Origin: Liolophura sinensis | Taxonomy: Eukaryota > Mollusca > Polyplacophora > Chitonida > Chitonidae | Reading direction: 5' to 3' | Length of the DNA: 64,000 nucleotides | NCBI RefSeq assembly: GCF_032854445.1 | Contig: NW_027017954.1 | Span: forward strand, 620,001-684,000 | Shown: positions 1 through 12,300 of the stretch, piece after piece | Layout: the number at the start of each line of letters is the position of its first letter | Position numbering within the stretch: position 1 is the stretch's first letter | Made by a program: the position numbers and the translations under genes | The notes under the pieces: model-generated | What the model was told of the DNA's origin: nothing | Seen by the model: only the letters and a program-made list of their open reading frames with translations | Databases searched by the model: none

Positions 1-290
1 AAAAATTATGGTGATGAGAAAAAAACCATTTGCACACAAATGAAAAAAACTAACGATCTTCCTGTTCGAAATAAAGTGTCTCAGCTAGTCACGGTGCCAC
101 GTTCAACATATTTTATGCAGTCGTATTTATTAGGTCAGTATCAGTATTAAAGTAGGATCTTCCAAATAAAAAGATAACGATTTTAATTGCCATAAAGAAA
201 GTCGTGCCTCATAAATGATATGGTGTAATGTTTTACCTGATACTCACCCACGTGATCTTGCGCTGTTCACGTTTACATGTATCTCCTCAG
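1..290 (+). other. Intron upstream of the first phosphatase exon
   Basis: AT-rich non-coding sequence that ends in a pyrimidine-rich stretch and an AG at 289-290. The first phosphatase exon follows in phase 1. No other coding or repeat signal is visible. The missing N-terminal part of D1 must lie upstream of the window. Confidence 0.7.
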
Positions 291-388
291 GGCCTACCGA
301 TCTCATCTTAAACGACTTCATGCGCATGCTCTGGGAACAGAACGTGGGTAAAATTGTCATGGTGACAAATCTGACCGAAGCAACTAAG
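291..388 (+). CDS. RPTP exon: D1, QGP-to-TNL segment
   Basis: Acceptor AG is at 289-290 and donor GT at 389-390. The exon enters in phase 1 (the Gly of the usual Gln-Gly-Pro is split across the intron) and leaves in phase 0. It encodes GPTDLILNDFMRMLWEQ followed by KIVMVTNLTEATK, the D1 helix and strand that normally read DFWRMVWEQ and IVMLTNL. Here the usual Trp of DFW is Met. Confidence 0.9.
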
Positions 389-3300
389 GTATTTCTTATA
401 GCATATTCCATTGTGCATGTACTGCTCTTAAGACAAAAACAAATGCCTGTGTTTCAAATAGTTCTTAGATAAGGTATTCTATCAGCCCATTGGTATGAGC
501 TGCGTCACTCCTGATTCAGGCCATACCTACATCAAAGGTAACATAACTTGAAATATATGGATCACAACTTCTATATATTGAGTGAGCCACGTTTCGGTAT
601 AGGGACTAATACTCTTATCAAGCATAATGACCGGCATTAGTACCTATACCAAAATGTTGCTCACTGAATAGGCAGAAGTTGTGATCCATATATTTGTTAT
701 GTTATCCAGTTCAACTTCTAAATGCCATTGAATGAAGTCTTAAATCAAAGGTGACGTCGTTTTCACATAAGTATTTGAACATCTAGTTGATAATATTGGA
801 ATAACGAATTGGCTTTAACAATGAAATCAAGTCAAATGATAAGCAAACTTCAATGGGAGTCTTCTTTCGTTGTCCTTACTATTTTGGGTGGGTTGAGTTA
901 AGGAATAATTAAAATTGTATAATGAATTCAAAGTATGCACCAATGATGTCTGCAATTTGCAAAGAGGGTATTTTCCAGTACGTTGTGCCTCAGTCCACAT
1001 GTCCTCCGTCATTGGTTTGCGTTTTAGATGAAGTGCAAACAGTACTGGCCGAGCGAAGGCTGTTCGCGGTTTGGTGTCATTGAGGTTACCCTGCTTGACG
1101 AGGAGATATATGCGAATTACGCAATTAGAACACTGGAGCTAAGTCACACAAAGGTAGGTCTGATCAATGTCATTGGTACACTCACTGAACTACACAATTA
1201 GAACATTGGAGCGGAGTCACACTAAAAGAGATCCTATCGACATTATCGGTACACTCATTAAACTACACAATTAAAACACTGCAGCGGAGTCACACTAAGA
1301 GAGATCTGATCGACATAATCAGTACACTCATTAAACTACACAATTAGAACACTGGAGCGGAGTCACACTAAGAGAGATCTGATCGACATTATAGGTATAC
1401 TCATAGAACTACACAATTAGAACACTGGAGCGGAGGCACACTAAGAGAGATCTGATCGACATTACCGGTACACTCATTGAACTACACAATTAGAAGACTG
1501 CGGCTGACTCACATTGGAACTAGCTGTACACTTATAGAACTACGCAATTAGAGCGGCAAGGCTAAGCTGCACTCAGGTAGTTGTGATCGACACAGGGTTG
1601 TACACTTATAGAACGACACACTTAGAACACCGGTAGTGGCTCACACTGAGGTAAGTGGGATCGACAGTATCTGTACACTTGTAGACCTACGCAGTTAGAA
1701 CACCGAGGGAAGAAGGGGGAACCCACGTTAACACTAGCTGTACACTAATAGAACTACTCAATTAGAACGCTATAGCGGTGTCACACTAAGGTAGGTCTGA
1801 TCTACACAATTAGAGAATTAGAACAGTGGTGCTCAGTCACATCGACACTATAGGAGTACACTGACAGAACTGCACAATTAGAACACTGGTGCTGAGTCAC
1901 ACTAGGGCACATATAGGTCTGATCGACACTATCTGAACAATTAGAGTTAGAACAGTGGTGCGCAATCACATCGACACTATAATAGTACACTGACAGAGCT
2001 GCACAATTAGAACACTGGTGCTGAGTCAGACTAGCGTAGGACTGATCGACACCATCTAAACAATTAGAGAATTAGATCAGTGGTGCTCAGTCACATCGAC
2101 ACTATAGGAGTACACTGACAGAACTGCACAATTAGAACACTGGTGCTGAGTCACAATAGGGTAGGTCTAATCGACACTATCTGAACAATTAGAGTTAGAA
2201 CAGTGGTGCGCAATCACATCGACACTATAACAGTACACTGACAGAGCTGCACAATTAGAACACTGGTGCTGAGTCAGACTAGCGTAGGACTGATCGACAC
2301 CATCTGAACAATTAGAGAATTAGATCAGTGGTGCGCAGTCACATCAGCACTATAATAGTACACTGAGAGAACTGCACAATTAGAACACTGGTGCTGAGTC
2401 ACACTAAGGTACATATAGGTCTGGTCGACACCATTAGAGAATTAGATATGTGGTGCTCAGTCACATCGACACTATAGGAGTACACTGACAAAACTGCACA
2501 GTTAGAACACTGGTCGTGAGTCACACTAGGGTAGGTCTGATCGACACTATTTGTACTTTTATAGAATTACACAAATGCAACACTGGTACTTACATATAGT
2601 AATATCGACATAAGCTGTAGACTAACTGTACACTTAGAGCACTAGAGCCGAATAACAAGGTAGGTGACCACACACCACTTTCCAGTATTCCCGTCATCGT
2701 TTGATCGCATGTATCCCTGTATACCCCTTTGTAACTTTGCACATGTAAGAAAGTGTTCAAAATACTTGTACATATAGTTCATTATTGCATGATTACCCTC
2801 AATTCTCAATTTCTGTCCAAAATGTCTGTAGGTTATTTATTTATTTACTTATTTATTTATTTGATTGGTGTTTTAAAGCGTACTCAAGAATATTTCACTT
2901 AGACGACGTCGGTCAGCATTATGGTGGGAGGAAGTCCAGGACCATCCGCAGGTTGCTGGGAGACCTCCCCACATATGGCCGGAGAGGAAGCCAGCATAAG
3001 CTGGACCTGGTAGAGGGGATTAGCACGTTAGAGCGGCAAAATGACCTAAGGCCCTTTCACCAGTACGGTCGCTGTGAGTACAAGTCCGTCTCTTTGCTGC
3101 CTTCCTCTCCGGCCGTATATGGGAAGGTCTGCAACAACATGTGAATGGTCGTGGGTATCGTCCTGGCTCTGTCCGGTTTCCTTCCACCATAATTCTGGCT
3201 GCCGTGGTTTAAGTGAAATTTTCTTGAGTACGACGTAAACTACCATTCAAAACAAATAAATTCTTCCAACATGCCCAGAGTTTCACCAAAATGTATTTGT

Positions 3301-6300
3301 AACATATGTACAATATATTGGTATTATAACACAATCAAAGAAGAGGATACAAGATGAGAATCTGCCTATAAGATGAGCAAACTCTGTTAGCTGTTGGTTT
3401 ATGCTTTCCTTACCGCCATTACTTGTGTCACGCATCTGATCGGAAAATCTCCTCAGGTGAAAAACAAGACGAAGATTCTGAAACAGTTTCACTTCTCGGC
3501 TTGGCCAGATCACGGGGCACCTTCCGATGCCACAATTCTGCTTGACTTTCGAGATAAGGTTCTGGAGTACAACTCGACTTTACCTGGACCAACTCTCGTC
3601 CATTGCAGGTAGGCGTGGGAACAAACAATCCAGATCAACCTAGAAAGAAACATTTTGAAATGGAATGCTAGTTCTGAAATAAACACCACTTTTGAGTTCT
3701 TCATCTGAATCAAACATTTTATACTTTTGCACTAATCACGCAGATTACGTATGAAATATAAATTAACCATTTTTGATAAACAAATGATCGAGGGTGTATT
3801 TGTACACCTTCATTCTTTGTTTCTTAAATTCGCAAAGAGTAGAATATCTCATAAGTACATATGGCAAAAGTGTGCAGGATCTGTGAAAAGTCATAATGAT
3901 GTGCATTAATTCCACTTAAAAATAAACCATTATATTTCAGATTCGCGATATCTTTTAAACTAGGATGCAAGCAAATTGAATATTGATTAAGTTTCCGCGT
4001 CTAGAATAATGTCTTGTCTTTCTAGCATCAATGATGCCTGTTTTCATGGCTCCGTGTTAATTCCTTTCTCCATATACGCATTCTTCTTATTTACGGGGGG
4101 GGGGGGGGGGCTCCGTGGCTCAGTTGGTTATCGGGATAGCGCAGCGTAATGACCCAGTAGTCTCTCACCAATGCGGTCGTTGTGAGTTCAAGTCCAGCTC
4201 ATGCTGGTTTCCTCTCCGGCTGTAAGTGGGAAGGTCTAACAGCAACTTGCGGATGGTCGTGGGTTTCCACCCACCATAATGCTGACCGCCGTCGTATGAG
4301 TGAAATATTCTTGAGTGCGGCGTAAAACACTAATCAAATAAATAAATATTATTTTCGGGAGGGAGCGAATTAAACTTTCTTTTGCAAATTGATCTTGCGG
4401 TTGTGGACGTCGATTATGGTTGAAAATTGGCATGAAAATGTTTGTTTTCCAAAAGAAGAACACATGCGCAGTTGATATTAATCCCGACGTGATTTAAGAC
4501 ACGTTCTGTGTTAGATCGGGATTGATAGCACCCAGACTTCATTTAAAACCTATGTCCATGTGGTTGTGAAGTATAGCACGGCATGGCATGACTTCAACGG
4601 TGTCAGTCCTTTAGTTGAATTGTGGTAGTTACCGCCTACATTGTCTCTCAAAAGGCACAGCCAAGTCTTTAAATCTTTTTCAAGGTAAACCTTCAAAGTG
4701 CGCATGCCGGTTATTAAAGGCGCGATATTGTCAAGAGTTGGGATATCTATTGTGGAGTACTTTTTGCCTTATAATTTTACTCTACCTGTTGTACGCATGC
4801 GTGTCTTGGAACAGTGCTGGGATTGGACGCACGGGAACGTTCATAGCTCTGGATTACCTGATCAATCAGGCTAAAGAAGAGAATGTGGTAAATGTGCCGG
4901 CCTGTGTGATGATTCTGAGACAGCAGCGGGTCAACATGGTGCAGACACAGGTAAAATTAGTCATAGAAAGACTGCAGATCTGGTTTGGAAATTCCAATCT
5001 CCTCTGAGTGTACTGATATACCACAGGAAACGTAATTGTGTAATATAATTAAGACATACAGCATAGAGAGAAAAAACAGAACAGCGACGACAGTGTGATG
5101 CATGTAGCTGCCAAATGGTCAGACGTATCCGGTGACATGTGATTTCTTGTCAATTTACCTGAGTTAGGGTATGTTCCCACACCACGGGACTGTTTTCTGA
5201 AGGCAATATCTGATCGCACTTAGGTCAAACTTTTTCTACCTTGCACATTATCTGTTATCATGATGCTACTTTTCTTCACATCACTTGTTAAAGTTGAAAC
5301 AAGCAATGTGCATATGTCATGCACAAACAGTATTTACCTGCAAACATTACTTTTATTGAATGACGAGATAGAAAATAAAAACAATGCGTGATCGTCTCAT
5401 TGTGCCAAATGTGTGATGGAATAAAACGGAATGACAATGTCCGCTCATAAGATATAACATGTGGTTACATGAATTTTGATCTGACGGGTGTATTCCGAAA
5501 GATGACTTAACATTAAGCATTGCAGGAAAGTTCTGCTAAAGTATAAAAAAAATTGCCCTTATGTTAACCAGGAACAGTACGAGTTTCTACACGCATCCCT
5601 GGGAGAAGCCTTGGAATTCAGCGACAGTTCAATTCCATCTGTGAACTTTACCACCGTGTACTCTGACCTTTGCACTGTCGACCCCGAGACCGGACAGTCC
5701 AAGATGGTAGCACAGTTTGAGGTCTGTTGCGAAAATAGAATAAGAAATATTTGCAAACTGTTGAGGCTACTAGAATTTTAAATTTACTGTCATTTATGCC
5801 ACCGCTCCCACCATAATGCTGGCCACCATCGTATAAGTGAAATATTCTTCAGTACGGCGTAAAACAGCAAACAAATAAATACATAAAAAAATTAAACCAC
5901 CGTGGTATATAAAGTGAAATATTCGTGAATATGGCGTAAAAGTGTGGTCAAGCAAATAGATAAATATTGGGAATTACGTGGTACATTACACAGCTAGTCT
6001 ATTCATGGCTACTGTGGGTCTGTGATGAGATTGTTCTGTCCGACACCTCTTTACAAAGTGTTCAAATAAAACAGAACATTTTAAAATGGAAGTTATCGCC
6101 CTCCGTTTTAGGTCCTCCGGGAACTCTCACAACCCGCGAACAAGATGCAAGTGGAATCCGCCAGACATCCGGACAACATTTCCAAGAACAGATACTCCAA
6201 ATTTTTAGCCCGTAAGTCTTTTGTGACAAAGCCTTATTTCGTCGACAGTTGAGGTACACTCTCAACACACCTAACAGGGTTTGTATGTCGATATCAACTT

Positions 6301-9300
6301 CTGATTTAATAATGTGTTAGGCACCATTTCCATATGCCCTCTAAACATCGTTGTAAAGTATGTGAAAACTCATAGCTCATCTCGCTGTTCAGCAGCGTAT
6401 ACCGTTAAGGTATCGTTATCAGAGAGGTCAATCTGCAAAGTAATGATTTGTTCAACTCCCAGACAGTAATAACCGAACAGTTTTAAATAAATTAAATACA
6501 TATAATAAAATAGTCTAATCTTAGACTAAATAGTAAAACATTTTTACAGCATATAAAACATCGTAGGTAACAACAAAATATAGATTCCTTTGGAGATTAG
6601 AGCAGACACAACACCTTTCCAAACACACACAATCTCAAAAGGAAGTCTCAGCATATAGAGGTAGATCCACTGATTCTCGTGAATTCCTAGAGTGAAAGAT
6701 AACACTGACATCCAGATGACAATCAGCAGTACTCAAGGCACAATGACAAATGGTTGGCATGTAACCTTCCTATCAGTCACAAACTCTACACTTGATTATT
6801 GATTAGCGGAAATGCCCCAAATTTATATACATTGACAGTGAGCATCCAGAAAGTTGGCTCGCCTTAAATGTGCTCGAGAGCAGGGTCGGCGTTCCCCGGT
6901 AAAGAGCTCAAACACCTACCTGGTTAGCATCAAGCCCCTGTAACTTCCCATTTCACATCATTCTTTTTCGTCAGTTAGTGCGATTAAGGGCTGTATTTCT
7001 TTCCTTGTATTCAGAGTGTTACAACATTGTCCCCACGTTGTTCGTGGTTCTGTCTTTGGCATTTATGAAGTCTAAGCCTCTTGAACAGTCAGGTACGTGA
7101 AGGAAAGCTGTAAACTGCGTAATATGTGTTGCAAATAACACGTTGCTGCCGCACAGCATCTTCGTTGGAGTAAACCACTGATTCTTGTATTTCAGTTGAT
7201 AGCTGCAGGCCATACCTGTCCACGCCAGTGTCCGACTGTAACGACTACATCAATGCTGTGTATCTTCCGGTAAGGATCTCAGACGGGACCCTTCAGTGTG
7301 GTTTGTATGTTCGAAAGTGGAGAGGTAGTATTAACTGCAAGGTACTTTACCTAGATATTAATACGGTACACTAAGTTAAAACTAACACCGTTTTATTAAT
7401 CCTCTCTAGGCGTGGTAAAGAGTGCTGAGTGAGTGCTTGGGGTTTAACGTCGTACTTATCAATTTTTCAGTCATATGAAGACAAAGGAATCCTTAGAGTG
7501 CATGTAATGTGCCCCCTTGGTGCAGGACGGATTTCCACCGCTCTTTTATCTAGTGCTGCTTTACTGAGGCGCCTTACCGAAGGCAAGTAAACAGCCCCGC
7601 CCGAGCCATTATACTGATTCGGGTCAACAAGTTGTTGCATTGTCCCCTTCATGCTGAACGCCAAGCAAGGAAGTTACAACTTCCTCCTTTAAGGTCTTAG
7701 GTGTGACTCGACCCAGGATTGCCCCTGGAACTACCTCTCCCGTGGTAAAGAAGAAGACCACATATAATTATGATTCCTTCTTATGACAGAATAGCTGAAA
7801 TGCCATTATCATTGGTCTTAATTTTTTCAAACTGATTAATTATTTACAACGTATGCATGTACTTTGTCGTTATATGACGTCATATTCATTGGAGTGTCCG
7901 TGGTAAACCACCAACCTTTGACAGTGGCCAATGAACTTGCCAATTATGGATATGTGCAAGATACTGTTGGGACACAAGTGTTTTTCATCCAGTGACTGCC
8001 TCCGTGGCTCACTTCGTTAGCGCGCTAGCGCAGCGTAATGGCCCATTGGCCTCTCACCAATACGGTCGTTGTGAGTTCTAGTCCAGCCCATGCCGGCTTC
8101 CTCTCCAGCCGTACGTGGGAAGCTCTTCCAGTAACTTGCAGATGTTCGTGGGTTTCCCCCGGGCAGTGCCCGGTTTCCTCCCACCATAATGCTGACTGAC
8201 GTCGTGTAAGTGAAATATTCTTGAGTACGGCGTAAAACAACAATCAAATAAATAAATAAATTCATCGACTGTTAGGCCATTTATTGCCCAGGCTCCTACA
8301 GTTGCGGGGGCATGGATTTGACCCACATCCATATTTTTGTAGAATGTATATCAAGTCCTAGGTAAAGGACTGATTCCATCGGTCACATGAACCTAGGATT
8401 TATTCCATTGCCTCCACGACACTATACTCTATTTCACAAATACAACCTACCTCAAATATATTATATATAACTGTCATAGAATAGCACATATCCTAGTGAA
8501 TGATAAGAACACATCTTCAGCGCTCGGACATACCCCGTTTCCATTGATAATTTGATGCTTAAATCCGTTTAATGCTATTTTTAATTAGCAGCCTCGTTGA
8601 TGTATGTAAAGTCGGCAACAAACACACCAAGATCTGGCCCAGGGATCATTAAGCGATCCTAGACTTAAGTCAAGATTTCAAATGACTTCAATATTGCTAT
8701 TTGTAATGTAAGAAGATCCAAATATTGCTTGACAACGTTAATTTTCGATCAGTTATTGTGCAATAAATTTCGGCAAATATAATGGAAAGGAACGCACCAG
8801 ACTTAATGATTAAATTTTTGACTTGAGTCTAAGATAGGTTCGTGATAACTTCCAGAGGTCCTTACGTAGTGATTGATTGATTTATTTATTTATTTGATTG
8901 GTTTTTTACGCCGTTCTCAAAAATATTTCACTTATACGACAGCGACCAGCATTATGGTGGGAGAAAACCGGGCAGGGCCCGAGGGAAACCCATGACCATC
9001 TGCAAACCGGCCCGGATAACACAGTTGGTAGAGCGGCCGCTTCGGGACCGGTAGATCCAGGATCAATCGTTGATCGAGTCACACCTAAGATTTTAAAAGA
9101 GGAAGTTGTAACTTCCTCGCTTGGCGTTCAGCATGAAGGGCTTGGGCGGGGCGGCTTACTTGCCTTCGGTAAGTCGTCTCAATGAAGCAGCACTTCATAA
9201 AAGAGCTGTGGAAATCCGTCCTGCTACAAGGAGGCACATTACACGTACATGCACCATAAGGATTGCTTTGTGGTCATATGACTGAAAAATTGTTGAGTAC

Positions 9301-12300
9301 GATGTTAAACCCCAAACACTCTCTCACCCACTCACCATCTGTTAGTTGCTGGCAGAACTATTGATGTGGCTGCCTGGAAACGTGTTCAAGTTCCACTTAT
9401 TTGAAACTCACGAAATGGCCTCTGCCTTCAGTGTTTTCCCTGGGCTCTCTGTTGTAAACAGTAGGAACCTGAATGGCGTATGACTTGTATGAGTTTACCC
9501 TTGGGAAATTACAGATGTTTGTGTATTTTTGGTTCAATGAAAATACCGTTTTTTACTTGTAGGGATACAAACAGAAGAGGGGTTTTATCCTAACTCAGAC
9601 TCCTCTACCCAACACGGTCGTGGATTTCTGGCGTCTGGTCTATGATCACAAAGTCAGTACCATCATCATGTTGGACCGCGTGAAAACGGGAGATAAGGTA
9701 GGTAGTGTGTCAAATTAACCAGTTGTACAGAAAATGGAATACCCCATAACAGGGGTTAAGGTATGTAGTTTCTCACATTGACCAGTTGTGCAGAAAATGG
9801 GATACCCCATAGCAGGGGATAAAGTAGGTAGTTTGTCAAATTGAACCTTTGCAAATCATGGAAGTCCCCCACAACAGAGCATTAGGCACGTAGTTTGTCT
9901 CATTGACGACTTGTGCACATAACAGTTTAAGACAAGTAGTCTGTCACGTTGAATACTTGTGCACATAACGGAAGACGCCCAAAACAGGGGATAAGTTGGG
10001 TAGTCTATCACATTGACTACTTGTGCAGAAAATGAAAGGCTCCCAAAACAGGGAATAAGATAGGTACCCTGTCAAAGTGTCCACTTGTGCACATAACATG
10101 TTAAGGTCAATAGTCTGTCACACTGACAACTTGTGCACATAACGGAAGACCCCCAAAACAGGAGATAAGGTAGGTAGTCTGTCAAAGTGTCCACTTGTGA
10201 AAATAATGGAAGTCCCCAAAAACAGAGGATTAGATACGTAGTTTACTACATTGACCCCTTGTGCACATTGCAGGATAAGATAAGTGGTCTTTTACACTGA
10301 CCACTTGTGCAGATAACGGAAAACAGGGTTATAAGGTAGGTAATGTGTCACACTGAAAGAGGTGCAAATACTGGGAAATCCCAATAATGTAACAGGGAAT
10401 AATGTAAAGAATGTGTCAGATTGGAAGTTGTGTAGATAATGGAAGACGCTCTAATCAGGGGATCCGCTTCGGTGCGGTAGATCCAGGGTCAATCCTGGAT
10501 CCACTCACACCACATCAGTATAACGGCTCGGGTTTGGCAGCTGACTTGCCTTCGGTAAAGCAGGGCGCGTAGCAGTTATGTCGAAAAGTTTGACAAAACC
10601 TTAAGATCGTGAGCGACTGGCGGGGTCTGATCAGATTCAGTTTCGTTGCGCGTGGATCGACCTCGACTGGAGGCACCTGTGAGCAAATACTTATAGCAGC
10701 GTTAATGATGTAGGAGGCCCGTGTACACAGTGCGTGGATGTATAATATATTATATACAATATATAATATACCTTTAAGTTGTCTTTGCTGTGGAAATTAA
10801 AGGTTTCTTGGAAAATTCTCTTGTCCATTTATTCCAACTTTTCTACACTCCCCATGTACATCATATGCTTTGTACCTTGGAAGAGGTGTCGCACAAGCAC
10901 AGTCTAAGCCTGCAAATATCGATAAGCTTATTTTCAAGCTCATCGGTCCACTTTATAATCGCCATTTCCATAGTGCAACTCGTGCATTCCTGGGAGCAAC
11001 TGTTACCAAGTGGACACAAGCACGTGTAGATCGACGGAACTTGGTACAACTGGATGCTTCGACTCGCGGAAATGTCGAACTTGTTCAGTTCTGAGCAGCT
11101 GCAGAGTCAGCAGTTGTCGGTGATCGCAAACGCGCGTAGATCGATCGTGTGCCCCCAGTTGCTGCCAACTTCTCCTAGTTGCTTCCAGTTGCCAAAAAGC
11201 CAGTTGCTCCCAGTTGCAAGGTCGACATACGCACGACTGAAGTCGTCTCACTGAAACTGCACCAGATAAAGGAGCGGTGGAAAACCGTCCTTCAGCAAGG
11301 AGGCACATTACACGTGCATGCACTCTAAGGACTCCTTCGTCATCATATGACTGAAAAAATGACTGTTAAGTACGATGTTAAACCCCTTTGCACTCACTCA
11401 CTCACTCACCCACTCACTCTAAACAGGAGGTAAATAAGAAATGTGTCACATTGAAAGTTGTGCACGTTATGGAAGGCCCCCAAAACAGAAGATAAGTAGG
11501 TAATGTGTCACATTGAAAGTTGTGCACATTATGGAAGGCCCCCAGAACAGAAAATAAGTAGGTAATGTGTCATATTAAAAGTTGTGCACATTATGGAAGG
11601 CCCCCAAAACAGAAAATAAGTAGGTAATGTGTCACATTGAAAGTTGTGCACATTATGGAAGGCCCCCAAAACAGAAGATAAGTAGGTAATGTGTCACATT
11701 AAAAGTTGTGCACATTATGGAAGGCCCCAAAAACAGAAAATAAGTAGGTAATGTGTCACATTGAAAGTTGTGCACATTATGGAAGGCCCCCAAAACAGAA
11801 GATAAGTAGGTTATGTGTCACATTGAAAGTTGTGCAGATAATGGAAAACCCAAAACAGGGAATAAGGTACGTAATGTGTCACATTGAAAGTTGTCCACAT
11901 TATGGAAGGCCCCAAAACAGAAGATAAGTAGTTAATGTGTCACACTGAAATTTGTGCAGATAATGGAAAACCCAAAACAGGGAATAAGGTAGGTAATGTG
12001 TCACAATGAAAGTTGTCCACATCATTAAAAGCCCACAAAACAAGAGACAAAGAGGTAATTTGTCACAATGAAATTTGTCCAGGCGATATACCCCAACAGA
12101 GGGGATCAGGTGCATACATATAGGTAGTCTGTCATATTGACCACAAAGTGCTGCATAAAATGCTGTGAATATTCTGAGTGTGTGACTATCGAGAATTACA
12201 ATGCAGCGAAAAAATGCGCGCGGCAAACTGTTATTTGTTTTTTTACACATTCAATAACAGTTCGGTCTGTCGAACACCCGAGATGTTCAGTCAACTGAAC

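Noticed and set aside
4111-4200. tRNA-like gene (A and B boxes)
   Set aside because: The tRNA-like sequence is the head of a dispersed SINE-A repeated many times in the window; no clean cloverleaf or 3' end follows.
8017-8332. Overlapping minus-strand reading frames
   Set aside because: They lie entirely in a SINE-A copy; the same peptides appear from other SINE-A copies in the window.
10861-11323. Reading frames on both strands of up to 106 codons
   Set aside because: They fall in the unknown insertion inside SINE-B, are rich in short repeats and resemble no family; splice or start context is not convincing.
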